A stretch of 64,000 bases of DNA from Flaccisagitta enflata (Eukaryota > Chaetognatha > Sagittoidea > Aphragmophora). Positions 12,441 through 24,680 of this stretch are shown here, piece by piece. Below the pieces are notes generated by a model that worked only from the letters and a program-made list of their open reading frames with translations, was not told the origin of the DNA and did not search any database. Location: assembly GCA_965153355.1 (NCBI GenBank), contig OZ231126.1, positions 1,674,001-1,738,000 on the forward strand, written 5' to 3'. How positions within the stretch are numbered: the first letter of the stretch is position 1; the number at the start of each line of letters is the position of its first letter. The position numbers were made by a program, and so were the translations under genes.

Positions 12441-13680
12441 CGCGTCTGCTGTCAGCGAGCGATTAATGAGAAATTGGATGATGTTGTGGCCATAGACTAG
12501 AATCAATTATAAATGATCATCGACCCATTTCTCATAGACCCGTTATTGCTGGCGACTGAGATTTCTTTTCAAAATAGGCTATTATTTCCAATGTGAGATG
12601 CAGTATAACCTTTAAGATGGAGAATGACTGAATAAGACATAAACCCTGTAGGGCTTGAAGCTCTGCCGGACTTGAAACAGTTTCCCGGATGTCCTTTGAG
12701 AAACCGCGTCATACACTTATGATTACAGCCATCGAAGTCCTGCGTCGGAGAAGGTCATCAGAACACCAGTCCCTGGGATGACGAGCTGATACTGATTCTG
12801 AGGTCTGAAGGTCTGAAGGTCTGAAGTTCCTGTTTTGAAAGCTTTACAACACATTAAAGAATATTGAACAAAATCAAACTTAATGATTGTTCCGTTTATC
12901 GTCTGTTTTTAGTAAAAGCAGTGACTTGATATAGATTTCAGATTTTGATTGATTGTAATTGGCGCACTGCCAATAGCAAACAAAAGGTAATCTAAAAACC
13001 GCAACATGCAAATAAAACTCATGATGCTAACATCACTTCAATCACCAGCCATCTTGCTCGGCTTCTTTCCTTTGTTCGTTTTTTGGGTTTTGAATATTTT
13101 TTGTCATGTTTATTTCTTTTTTTTGGTACAATCACTATAAGTATATATTTGATTTTTTTTCTGAGAGAACTCTTTCACTTCTGAGCAGCGGCTGCGCCAT
13201 GATCAGGGATGTGGAAGCGTTTGACCACTACCGATGTAGTGGGTGGGTAAGCTTCTTGTATTTGAACTGCAAGAAACGAAAGCAGAAGCGGAAGTGGTGG
13301 ATGCGGCGTTTCTACTTCCACATCCATAATCATCACCCGCACTTAAGCATTACTTAAACAGTCGATACTTTTTTAAAAATCCAAATTTCTCGATTAAAGT
13401 TTTAATCTAAAATCAACCCAACAAACTACGCGGGACCAACAAAATCGAATATTTGTTACTGGCGTGTACGTTATGACTAGATGTAATTGAGAACGCGAGA
13501 TGTCCTCCAGTCGGGGGAAGGGGCGATGATTTTGATTAAATCCGCGATGTGGAAAAGTTAATTCTCCGACGATTATTCGTATCTGAAAGTGTGGAGGAGG
13601 AAAAGCAGCCTTTAGAAGGCCTTTAGAAGGCTAATAACCGGAAATGGAAAGGCAATTCTCAGAAATGATAAATCGAGAAT
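12441..13680. other. No gene recognised
   Basis: No repeat or recognisable coding sequence. An 83-codon ORF at 13106-13357 has no recognisable domain. Confidence 0.35.
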
Positions 13681-13684
13681 TCAC

Positions 13685-14215
13685 GTGGAATCAGATGGGA
13701 AATGGATAAATGCGGGAAACGCGGAGATTCTGTGGGGGGGGGGGAGAGAAAGAGATGATAGAAGACTGATCAGAGAAAGTGGATGCTGCGCAGGAGGAAG
13801 GACTATGGAGAAAAGAGGGAATGCTATGCAGGGGGGAGGGAGGGATAAGAAGTGTGGAATCCACACTGTGGATGTGGGGGATGGGAACCGAACAAACGCG
13901 GAAGAGTGAAGAGGAAAAGTGGGGGGGGGTTAGAGAGACTTTACACCGAATGTTGTGCATGGGGGAAAGAGAATCTGTGGGGGATGGAAAATGGATACAT
14001 AGCAAGAGCGGAGAATGTATGGGGGAGAGAAAAAGATGGCAGAAGAAAGGAGTGGAAGTGGCAGGGAGACTAGACTAGAAGTTATTTAAGGGGGAAGGTC
14101 TGGAGGAGGGGAAATCTGTGGGGAGAGAAAGAAATGACAGAAAAGAGTGAAAGTGGTGGAAAGACTCTGCACTGGGTATAATGCGGGGGTGGGGGGGGAG
14201 AATATTTACACGAGT
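13685..14215. repeat. G-rich purine minisatellite
   Basis: Degenerate units combine a G run (up to 10), GAGAGAAAGA and GGAAATGG-like segments. G runs at 13734, 13921 and 14185 make quadruplex or triplex formation conceivable. ORFs here are composition artefacts. Confidence 0.65.
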
Positions 14216-14519
14216 AGTGACAGAGATTCTACTAAAATCCGCACCAGCGTACCTCTTTGTCCAGTCTTGTTCGTCGATTGGTCGTGCAAACCTTTATCAG
14301 GTAATCTTACTTTGATTTATCGGAGCAAACACGGTTTTCATCTATTATTGATCAGTGATGATAAGTGAAGGGAACATCGATTCATTTCTGTGGAAAATAG
14401 GGCGTGCTTGTCAATGATTTGTTGACAATGATTACATTGCCATTGAATAAACTGACTGATAAATGGTGATGTAAGGTGATAAGGAGAGGGGAAATGACCT
14501 ATTGATAAATGGTGATGTA

Positions 14520-15118
14520 CTATCTAGAACATATATATATCGGCGAGCGTTTTGGGTCATATCTCATCTATAGATAAAAAAATTGTCATGAAAGAATCGG
14601 TCCAACGCCTTAAACTACATCAATTTAGATGAGATGCTAAAGCTACTGTTCTTGTAGCTCGATCTGTTGAGAAAGAAAGGGCAAAACAAGAATGCTACTA
14701 CAAATGAAAATGGCCAAAAAATTATATTTTATTTCTTGTCGCTTTTGGTACTTGGCCAAGTGTTATTTTTTTGTTAGTTTAAGGCTGCTACAGTGATGCC
14801 ATAGGGTTGCCTTGTCATTTCCATGGTCACTCCAAACTTGGTTATAGATCAGATGGTTGGTAAGTAAGCAGCTATGGAGAAGGTATCGCGCATCATTTGA
14901 TATGGATAAAAAAAATTCTGCTCTGAAGTTGTAAGGGAAGACTGCGTCATCCTTTCTCAAAATATCTCTTCAAGAGCATATGAAGATAATTTAGGCCGTT
15001 ATTGTTGTTCACACGATACATACAAAGAGTCTCAATGATCAAATTATGTTTTTTTCTAGTCATTTGATGAATTAACAGCCTGATAATGATCTTGCCGATA
15101 TACTTTTGTTCTAGATAG
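14520..15118. mobile_element. 599-bp TIR element, short relative of the 4.7-kb element, TA target duplication
   Basis: It starts CTATCTAGAACATATATATA and ends TACTTTTGTTCTAGATAG, like the element at 256-4930. It is flanked by TA at 14518-14519 and 15119-15120. It interrupts a local tandem repeat (GGTGATGTAAGGTAATAAGG): the intact unit lies just right at about 15160 and a diverged one at about 14466, so the empty site carries a single TA. No transposase is encoded. The interior keeps GGCAAAACAAGAATG, similar to about 415-430 of the larger element. Confidence 0.8.
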
Positions 15119-15313
15119 TAAGGTAATAAGGAAAGGGGAAATGACCGACTGATAAATGGTGATGTAAGGTAATAAGGAAAGGGGAAATGATTTTCACCAA
15201 AAGGTAAGTTATCAAAAGCCTCATCATCTAACAGCCAGAGAGGGAACACTTGTCATGAAGAGAATTTTCCAACGCCTTAAGTAGATCACATTTAGATGGA
15301 GATGCTGAAAGGG

Positions 15314-15442
<129 letters not shown>

Positions 15443-15584
15443 AATAAAGAGAAAGTGAGATGGCACAAGCTTATTGCAGAGGTGGTGAGATATGCAGGCG
15501 GCAGCGGCAGTGGCGGCTACCGTGAATTACGGCGGCGTCTCCTTTTTGTACACAAGATTGCGGTAGCGTACAATCTAAGGCGAC

Positions 15585-16140
15585 CGCGCACGCAAGCAAA
15601 CACGCACGCACACAGGAATGCACGCAGGCACGCACGCGCACACGCATGCACGCACATGGGTGGCAGCGTGTTATACAGTGCATAACGCGTTTGGACACAC
15701 AAGCAACCAGCGGTGCATGACAGCGATACGGAACGAGGATGACGACCGCAGTGAATGCATGAATGACACAACAAAAACCAATTGGTGGGATATATCACTG
15801 CCATACTGCACATGACTAGTTGTACGACTGCAGCAGTGCATGCTCTAACGACAAGGGAAAACTTACTACGCACTAGAATATGAAGATAGCGCATTGCATA
15901 ACCAACGTCGCACAAACAACGACAAGGCGGTAGCGTACAAAACACACACAGCAAACATGGCATAATTGGCACATGCACAATGGCGATTTCACACAAATCA
16001 AACAACAAGCATGGTATATGTACGATGGTGATAGCACAAGCAAAAACAATAAACATGGCACATGTATAATGATGATAGCACAAACACAAACAACAAATAT
16101 GGCACATGTATAACGGTGATAGTACACAAGCACAAACATC
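15585..16140. repeat. CGCA-rich tract followed by a 45-bp minisatellite
   Basis: 15590-15660 is rich in CGCACGCA. From about 15930, about four to five units of roughly 45 bp contain GCACATGTATAATGATGATA followed by AGCACAAACAACAAACATG. Confidence 0.75.
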
Positions 16141-16199
16141 GCAGCACGGGAGTGGCGGCGGTGGTGGCGGTGGTGACGCTTTGGTGACGGCACCCGCAA

Positions 16200-16378
16200 T
16201 CCAGGTATATCCTTCTTTAAAACAGCCCCGCGATTTGGCCCCATATTTTGGTGCTCTATCTTGGTTAAGAGATCTGGACTATAAAAAGCTAGCCAGATCT
16301 CTTTCTATTTTTTTGCACTCTATCTCTCACAAAGACAACAGTGCTAGATGGAGGACAGAAAATTGCCCCAGATTGCAG

Positions 16379-16425
<47 letters not shown>

Positions 16426-17259
16426 CATTTTGTTTTCAAAAAGAAGAGAAATCAAATGAATTATTCATGTAAAGATTAGCTTCAATAGAGTTTATCTTAC
16501 TTTGGGTCATTTTTATCAGTTTGTTTTTAATCCCTAAAAAACACTAAAAGATCTATAGTGACTTGTGGTCATTTATCTAAGAAAAAATTAGCTCATAGTT
16601 TATTTGTCTAAACTGCTAATATATTCAATCTTGATGCAGTATTATGCTATGGACAATATAACATACTTTTAAGTGTGATTAGAAATTTCGTTTTTTCCCT
16701 TGTTTGGAACAGACAAAACCTAGTTAGGGTAAATGCCACCCTGTCACACATGTGTCACTCTGTTTAATATAATAATGGACAAGGTCAAACACAGTTCAAG
16801 ACTTTGAATAATTTTTTTTCATTTGATCTTAAAGAGTATCAAATCTTAGGCCTTGAGCTAGAATCTCAAGCTAATAAATGCAACCATTATCAAATCATAT
16901 TATTTTTATCATATCAAAAAATTCAGGCACTTGATAACAGCCACTTCAGTTCATAGCAGAAACTGCCTCAATTGTATCAATGTTGTACTATATTGATATA
17001 TTTGAAGTGTGAAACAATCTTCAGGATAGGGTGTGCATAAACTGATATGCCAAATGAAACAATTATAGAACTATAGAAAAGCTTTTTGATAAATCTTCCA
17101 ACTGTAATGTTGCTGGTGACTTTTACTTAATTCCTTCTTAAAGGAAAAAAAATGTCCTCTTACATATGAAAGCATAGCTCATTGGCCCCTTTGGAGCCAC
17201 TACCAAAGAAGAAGAACATGAAAAAAAGAAAAAATTTCGAAGAAGGAGGGAGCGGAGGA

Positions 17260-17335
<76 letters not shown>

Positions 17336-17535
17336 GAAACAGAGACAGAGTCATAGAGTATCAAAACCAGGATCTGGAATTAAAACAACACACGCGATCT
17401 GGATCAGTATTCTCTCCCATATTGGATTGTTGTTTTGTTATCCAGATCTGGCTCAACCCTAAGAAAGGAGAATGGTAATTGGGGCCAGAACTTGCACCAA
17501 AATATGGCCCCAAATCGCGCCATTGTTTTGAGCCA
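16200..17535. repeat. Inverted repeat pair flanking AT-rich DNA
   Basis: Sequence at about 16215-16285 (CGCGATTTGGCCCCATATTT) is matched in reverse complement at about 17440-17530. Between the arms lie a CT tract (16383-16422), about 700 bp of AT-rich DNA without recognisable content, and a GA tract (17264-17331). It may be a fold-back element; its ends were not resolved. Confidence 0.5.
17264..17332. repeat. (GA)n microsatellite
   Basis: A GA tract of about 68 bp. A CT tract lies at 16383-16422 and another at 17797-17826. Confidence 0.95.
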
Positions 17536-17589
17536 TGACATATCTCCCGCAATCGCATGAATGCCGACGGTTGCGCAGCAATTGCGGAT

Positions 17590-17715
17590 GTGGCGGCGGC
17601 GGAAACGGCGGCGGTGAAAGCGGCGGCGGCGGCGATGGCGGCGGCGGCGATGGCGGCGGCGGCGATGGCGGCGGCGGCGACGGCGGAGGCATTGGCGTTG
17701 GCGGTGGCGGCGTTG
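17590..17715. repeat. (GGC)n / GGCGGCGGCGAT repeat
   Basis: GGC-rich tandem units with 12-bp GGCGGCGGCGAT periodicity. All frames are open; the poly-Gly, poly-Ala and poly-Pro ORFs are not called as genes. Confidence 0.85.
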
Positions 17716-17790
17716 TCTGAATGACGGCGACACGCGTAATATTGGATTTTTGCGCGGAATAATTTGTTTGCCAACGTTTTTCTTACCCTC

Positions 17791-17831
<41 letters not shown>

Positions 17832-18109
17832 TCCTCCTTTTGAAAAGCCTCTTTTCACGAATACGAGAAAAAAAGGCTGACAGAGCGGGCCAAAGTTGTA
17901 CAGGTGCTAAGGCAAAGAGGTGACAGGGTCAGGAGGTGACTGGATCAGGAGGTGACGGGGTGTTGAACAGATGCGGAGGCAGAAAGGTGATGAGGAGGTT
18001 GAGGTGAAGGGTTCACGAGGTGAAAGGGTAGAGTAAGGTTGATGGGGTTAGGAGGTCACAGGGTGGTGAAAAGGAGTGTGCGTCAAAAAATGGAAAAGAG
18101 AGATAAAAA

Positions 18110-18400
18110 AAAAAAAACCGAACAAACAAACAAACAAACAAACAAAAACAAATAAACAAACAAACAAACAAACAAATCAACAAACAATCAAACAAACAAG
18201 CCTTATTTCAAGAGCAGATGACTAGAGGTACAATTTCAGAGAAAGAGGGGACAATGTCAGAGGAAAAGGGGACTATGTTAGAGGCAGAAGGCCTCATGTC
18301 AAAAGCGAACGACTAGAGGCGCAATGTCCGAGGAAGAGGGGATTATGTCAGAGGCAGAAAGCCAAAAGGTAAAGACTGGAGGCGTTATGTCAGAGGCAAA
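18110..18400. repeat. (AAAC)n tract and a purine-rich minisatellite
   Basis: 18118-18200 is an interrupted AAAC repeat. 18225-18400 repeats a unit of about 65 bp containing GAGGCAGAA and GGGGACTATGT segments. Confidence 0.75.
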
Positions 18401-18482
18401 CAAATGAACCTTGATCGTGTGTACAAAAGAAAAGTCTCACGATCATTCCAGCAAGGTCAGCTTCTTTTTCACGACACGCCAG

Positions 18483-18489
<7 letters not shown>

Positions 18490-18544
<55 letters not shown>

Positions 18545-18552
18545 GTCTCTCT
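18490..18552. repeat. (CT)n microsatellite
   Basis: A CT tract with GTCT interruptions at its 3' edge. Confidence 0.95.
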
Positions 18553-18779
18553 TTGGAGATTCCATATGAAAAACAAAGGAATATTTTTTGTATAAAAACT
18601 TAAAAAAAAACTTATAGAGTATAGACACATCTCAAGAGAATGGGCAGAATTCAGCGTAAAGCGACGCTGGATGACCAAAAAGACGAAAATTCTAAGGAAG
18701 TTGATGACATTTACTGCAAACTAAAGATGAGAGAGCCTCAAATGAGAGAGCCTCATGAGTCATGAGTGGAGACGGCGGG

Positions 18780-20010
18780 TGTATCTCCCCACAGCTAAAG
18801 CGCTCAATAGCTAAAATTTTTTCATGACAAATTGGCCCAACAGCTAAAATATTTTTTTAGCTTTGCAGCCAATTTTGAAGCATTTTACTTCTAAAGATTT
18901 TGTCAGAAAAAGTGGTCTGACTTCTAAAATTTCTCTCAGTGATTGGCCTGAGTTCTAAAAAAAGGAGGGAAGAAGAAACCAATAAAAGGGAATCAAAAAA
19001 GTCTGAAGCTCCATTTGAAACAATATTCAAATCAAGTCTTATCCCTTTACACATGTTTTATTGGCTGATATTATTCTTTGAATATACAGTGCGGTAGGGC
19101 TTCACCAGAGCGCATTTCAAAAGACCATGCAAATTGAAGCCTTCTAGTTAAGCTGCTTTTTTTTTCATTTGGAAAAAAAAAATATCTTAAAAGACAGCAA
19201 ATAGAACTACTCGAATAAAAAAAAGATGCACCGATAAAAAGATAATAATTTGAATCATTTTTAATTGAATCATTTTAAAAGATTTTTTAAAAATCTTTCA
19301 TTCTAGATGAACCCCAGGTCTGTATCTCAAACGGTTTGTGAGCTAGAGCTCTGTAAAGAAAAACACTATTTTGCTTAAGTGCACTTTTTACAAAGGGATT
19401 GCAAAACTAAAATAAGCAATATTTTCATTCAAACTAATGCCATTTCTAAACAAAAAGATTGGCGCCAAATGAAAGTTCTTTCAAAGGGCTTCGAAATGGT
19501 CTAAGATTTTAATCAGTTTCTCTAAAATTGTATGGCTAAATGAGAAATTTGAAAATGGCTCTTTTTTTTATTCACGTAGTATACCTTATAGGCGAGCATA
19601 TTTTAATGGCAGGTGCAAATGGACTCAATCTAAATTCAATATTGCTTGTGCATGCTCTACCATCTACTGCCCTTTCTAATTTCTAATGTGTTTTTTTGCG
19701 GACTGGTGACTTTCAGACGCTTTGTCCTCTTATTTGTCTGTTGCACCCTTGGTCCATCCATCTATCTTTGTTTTTCATATCTGTTACTTAAATCTGTTTT
19801 TCATATCTGTTCCTCAATGCCTTCCTCTTTTTTAGACATCAGGTGCTTACTTTTTAGCTGTTAGGCGCATTCAGATTTTCAAACCATGCCTATACTTTTA
19901 GTTTCAAATTGGCCTCATGTCTAAACTTTTTTTTTAGAACTCAGGCCAAAATCATTTTTAGACTTCAGGCCACTGGAATAATTTAGCTTTCAGGCGCTTC
20001 CCCCGGAGAC
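18780..20010. repeat. Fold-back repeat of about 1.2 kb
   Basis: The left arm (about 18790-18970, including GGCCTGAGTTCTAAAAAAA) is matched in reverse by the right arm (about 19870-20008, including TTTTTTAGAACTCAGGCC). Each arm contains repeated motifs of the type AGCTAAAAT or CTTCTAAAA. The middle (19200-19520) is a diverged direct copy of 20690-20990. No transposase was seen. Confidence 0.6.
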
Positions 20011-20670
20011 GGCGAAATGCATATTTGCATGTTCAAACAGAGTCATTTTACCTCTCGCCACAGAGTTTGTTCACATTCATTGATTGTTTTTTCCTTTAGT
20101 AGCGTTGCAAAGCTAAGTGAACACGTTTCTCTGAGTAGGTTTACATTGACACATGGTTACCCATATTTGCAGTATGCAATGTGTATCTTCGCATTCATCG
20201 AACTTGTCCAAAAAAAAAAAAAAAATTACGGTTAGTCTTTTATCAAGACAAGCTGCTTTTGGAGAGGGCCGGTTATTATCTACCAGGGGTCACTTGTTTT
20301 TTATTTTTTCTTGTGCTGACAAATACTGAGCTATTATTCATTTGTTAAATTCATAATAGATAAGTGTTCTTATGGCTTATTGCTTATGGCTTATTGTCTA
20401 ATCACCCTCATGATTTTCGTTTAAAACAAGTAGTATTCTTTAACTGTCAGGGTAATTGAAAGCCCTTATTGCATTTTTGCACCAATTTCCATTATCAAAT
20501 GTATGTTTTATATGGTTCTCAGTGTATTTGTTATTGCATGACTGCTATAAATCTAACACAAAGGGAAGCCCACTGCAATATGAGGAGCACGAACTCATTT
20601 GGATCTTATTTGGCAAACGCTGGCGATTTCATCATACATTTATGTCAAACAAACCTTTCAGATATACCAC

Positions 20671-21078
20671 GCGTATCAAAAGAAAAAAAAAAGACGCACC
20701 TTTCTTTTCATTGACAAAACATATACAAAAAAAAAAAAAAACTTTTTTCAGTAGAGACATTTTCAAAGATTTTCCAAAAATCTTTGAGTATAACCAATCC
20801 CAGGTCTGTATCTTAAACGGTTCAGGAGCTAGAGCCTTCCAAAGAGAAGCTAGATTTTGCTATAAGACACTTTTTACATAGGGATGTGTAAATGAAAATA
20901 CAAACTTTCCATTCAAATCTATGCCATTTCCGAAAAAAAGATAGAAATACCAAATTGAAACCAAATGAAAGTATTATTTAAGGCATTTCCAATAGAATTT
21001 CAAGTTTCAGCTTTTATTGAAATTTGTTATCATAATAACCTATTCAAAAGTGCGGCTTTTTTATTGATACGCGTGGTA
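20671..21078. mobile_element. Probable MITE with inverted ends TACCACGCGTATCAA
   Basis: TACCACGCGTATCAA near 20672 is perfectly complementary to TTGATACGCGTGGTA near 21064. About 375 bp of AT-rich DNA lie between, sharing CCAGGTCTGTATCT with about 19317. Target duplications were not resolved. Confidence 0.5.
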
Positions 21079-21850
21079 CCACTCGTTTCTTTTGTCTTTT
21101 TTTTATCCAAAGAGAATGTTGACGTTGATCACTCGCCCAACAATTTTTTGCATCCAATTTTTTTGTAGGTGTGCTTGGTAATTTTTTCGTCCTATAAGCT
21201 AAGTTGTGAAGACTTTACTTCAACAACAATAACAACGACTGAACTTCCTTTCTTTTTCACTCCCTCCGCAACGCTCTACTTTGCGACGCTCGCTTCGTTC
21301 GCTCACTCCATCCACAGGCTCGCTCACTCGCTTCGCTCACTCCCTCATGGGACAGTTGAAATTCTTGGTTATGTGTTCACACTGTAAACGCGTTTCACAG
21401 GAACAAACGCGTTTTTCATCTTCTCAAGAAACATAACTTCAAAACAAAAAGTTGATGAACCTATTTATACTTTTCCCGATCAATCCTTCCGGCTTTAAAG
21501 GTAAGATCAACGGCGACCTGACTTGAAATTGTAACAGGGCCGGCTACTTTTCATGTATGTGATGGGCAATGGGCAGGAGCAGTAGATTTTCAGAACAGAG
21601 GTGCAAGCGACCGAGCTATCTAAAAGTGACTAATAAAAAACAACTCATAAAACTTCCATCATATTTCCGGCCGTCAATCGCCAAACGGTAGCCTTTGCAT
21701 TTCCTCCGGAAGGGCAAAAAAAGAATTTAAGGCAAAAGTTAGAGTTTAAAAAAAAATGAATTATTGAATAAAACAATCCTTTTGGAGAAGACGTTAACAG
21801 CGGAAGAGAGGCTAGAAAAAAGTGAGCTTATGAAGTTGAAGACTTAAGAA

Positions 21851-21966
<116 letters not shown>

Positions 21967-22118
21967 CAAAAACGCGTACAGCGAAAAAGTGTGTGTGAGT
22001 GAGGGAAAGGGGAAATTATGCGCCCCTGCCCATTTGTCTGCAAAGTAAACTTAATCCTCCCCCATTACTCGTTACTTTCAATTTTTTGTTTTGTCTTTGG
22101 AAACATATCAATTTAAAA

Positions 22119-22345
22119 AAAGTGACGCAGAGTCACAATATTGTTGCGGACGGATGGGCAGGGGCCCATCAACACCCTCCCCCACCTCACACACAGACAG
22201 TACTAGCTCAAACCGCAGTATCTCAAATGCGTGTTTTCACACTGGATCATCATGGAACCACCAACAGACCAACGGACCAACGGAAAAATGGACGGATGGA
22301 CGGACGGACAAAGGCTCTTGTAGGGATGCGTGATCGCAAATGAAA
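22119..22345 (+). mobile_element. GCGAC-end family element, type B
   Basis: It begins AAGTGACGCAGAGTCACAAT, has the 5' motif GTTGCGGACGGATGGGCAGG, a C-rich middle, GGAC repeats, and ends GGGATGCGTGATCGCAAATG. The 3' motif has drifted relative to other type B copies. Confidence 0.7.
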
Positions 22346-23085
22346 AATACTTTGATTGCACCGTTACCCTGCTAGAACTGCGCCAACGCACCAAGCAGGA
22401 TCAAAAGCGTTGGGAGAAGGGCGAAGACTGAGTTATCAGCACCATTCAGTCTATTTGATAACACATGCCTCCATGGAGCCTCCTTGGACTTCCTTCACTC
22501 GACGCCATCTAAAAACAAATAGCTAAAATTCATCCTGCCTCTATAGCCTCAAGAATTTTTTCTCAATTGTACCGCTTGAGTTCTCCTCAGCACAGATTCT
22601 TTGTCATAGTGCCAAGAGTTCAAGTGATCGTCAAGTCGGTTCTCTACTATCTTGAACAAAAGCATGTTCAGGAAATTCAAATTATTTGATTTTTTTTCCA
22701 AATTTTGAAGAAAAATAATTCTGATTTTTATAGTGACCAAAAAATTATATGCAGCTTATTAAAGATTTTTGGACTTATAGGCAACTATCCTTTATTTACG
22801 GGTGAAATATATATATATATTTTTTTGAAAAACCAAATAGTTTTTATTTTTCTAACATTCTATTGACCTGGATGGTATTTTTATGGACAGACTTTTTGCT
22901 AAGCCTAAATGAGTAAAATCTAGAAAACAATCACGAAATTATTTATCAATAAGCGACATTATTGTCATCAATCAATGAGCGGAAAGTGTTCAATCACATT
23001 TTTGATTATGAAAGGCATGGTATTTGTCAGAATTGATAGGTGTATGCATGCAATCGACTTAATCTAAGGTGTACACAGTTAAATC
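22346..23085. other. AT-rich DNA, no gene recognised
   Basis: No repeats of note and no recognisable coding sequence. It lies downstream of the XKR gene and could hold its 3' UTR, but no polyadenylation site could be assigned with confidence. Confidence 0.3.
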
Positions 23086-23253
23086 CCGCTCTAACAGATT
23101 TCAGGGGACCAACAAATTTTATCTGTTAAAGGTGGAATTCTATTTTAGCAATTATAGGAAATAAAAAAACAGGTTGAAGGGACAGAGAATTAATTTTTGT
23201 TATGGACAGAATCCGTTAAAAGCGGGTCCATTGGAGCAGGGTTCAATTGTATT
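23086..23253. mobile_element. Short pogo/Tigger-like MITE
   Basis: The left end ACAGTTAAATCCCGCTCTAA and the right end (reverse complement ACAATTGAACCCTGCTCCAA) form imperfect terminal inverted repeats. CAGTTGAACCCC-like ends next to TA are typical of pogo-group Tc1/mariner elements; TA flanks the right end and is diverged on the left. The length (about 165 bp) excludes coding capacity. Confidence 0.55.
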
Positions 23254-23609
23254 AGCATTTGGATGATGGAGGAAAAAATTGAACGTTTTTACCATCCATT
23301 TCATCTATTTCGATAACATTTATGTTACCATATAGTAAATGATAAAAAATACATTGTACATAGTATATACAACACAAAACAACACCATTTTGCTCTTAAA
23401 CATCGCTGGTTGCCAAAAGATTGAGAAACTTGGAAACATAACAGCAATCTCAGCGGGTCTTTTTTGCATTTATGCCATTTGCGTTATTCATGTTTGATCA
23501 CATCTAGTATCAAAATTTGTGAATATGTTAGTTCTATATTCTTTGCTAAAGAATTCATGATAGAAAAATGCAGCAAACATGGTAACGTGAATAAACATTT
23601 TCTAAACGA

Positions 23610-23915
23610 TGTGCCTTTCAGATGTTTTCAGAGATTGCATCACAGACTCCACCTTCTGCTCCTCATCCCCCAATTCCTGCTCCTGCTCCTCTAAAACACC
23701 TCCCATCTGGCTTCTACCCTCGACCTTTACTACATCGTTGAGCTTCACAAGCTCAACCCTCTGCTCCTCTGCCCTCAAGATCTGCTCCTGCTCCTACTCA
23801 ACTCCTCCCTTCTGGTGTTCTACATCAACGTTCACCACATCATCAAGCATCACAGACTCCAACCTCTGCTCCTCATCCCCCAATTCCTGCTCCTGGCCCT
23901 CCAAAACACCTCCCA
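23610..23915 (-). pseudogene. Decayed continuation of the XKR C-terminal repeat tail
   Basis: Beyond the in-frame stop at 23916-23918, the same 35-residue repeat continues on the minus strand in a shifted frame (MGGVLEGQEQELGDEEQ and similar). There is one internal TAG (about 23801) and then a further stop near 23610, after an ending VMQSLKTSERHIV. Comparison of the unit at about 23900-23925 with the one at about 23700-23725 shows a net 7-base loss (TGGCTTCT reduced to A), which explains the frameshift. This appears to be former coding sequence or a tolerated truncation; an assembly error at the junction is possible. Confidence 0.65.
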
Positions 23916-24680
23916 TCAACCCTCGACCTTCATTACATCATTAAGCTTCAAAAGCTCCACCCTCTGCTCCTCTGCCCCCAACTCCTGCTCCTGCTCCTGC
24001 TCAACTCCTCCCTTCTGGTTTTCTACTTCAACGCGCACTACATCATCAAGCATCAACGACTCCACCCTCTGCTCCTCATCCCCCAATTCCTGCTCCAGCT
24101 CCTCCGCAACTCCTCCCTTCTGGTTTTCTACTTCAACGCTCACTACATCATCGAGCATCAAAGACTCCAACCTCTGCTCCTCTGCCCCTAAATCCTGCTC
24201 CTCCGCCTCCTCAACTCCTCCCACCTGGTTTTCACCCTCGACCTTCACTACATCATTGAGCTTCACAAGCTCCACCCTCTGCTCCTCTGCCCCTAAATCC
24301 TGCTCCTCCGCCTCCTCAACTCCTCCCACCTGGTTTTCACACTCGACTTTCACTACATCATTGAGCTTCACAAGCTTCACCCTCTGCTCCTCTGCCCCTA
24401 AATCCTGCTCCTCCGCCTCCTCAACTCCTCCCACCTGGTTTTCACCCTCGACCTTCACTACATCATTGAGCTTCACAAGCTCCACCCTCTGCTCCTCTGC
24501 CCCTAAATCCTGCTCCTCCGCCTCCTCAACTCCTCCCACCTGGTTTTCACACTCGACTTTCACTACATCATTGAGCTTCACAAGCTTCACCCTCTGCTCC
24601 TCTGCCCCTAAATCCTGCTCCTCCGCCTCCTCAACTCCTCCCACCTGGTTTTCACCCTCGACCTTCACTACATCATCGAG
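23640..24680 (-). repeat. 105-bp coding minisatellite (35-residue acidic repeats)
   Basis: A 105-bp unit is tandemly repeated about ten times, about seven of them in frame in the XKR exon. Units alternate between VKVEGENQ and VKVECENQ versions, giving a 210-bp higher-order period: about 24250-24460 and 24460-24670 are nearly identical at DNA level, showing recent duplication. The units nearest the 3' end are more diverged (ENQKGG variants). Confidence 0.85.
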
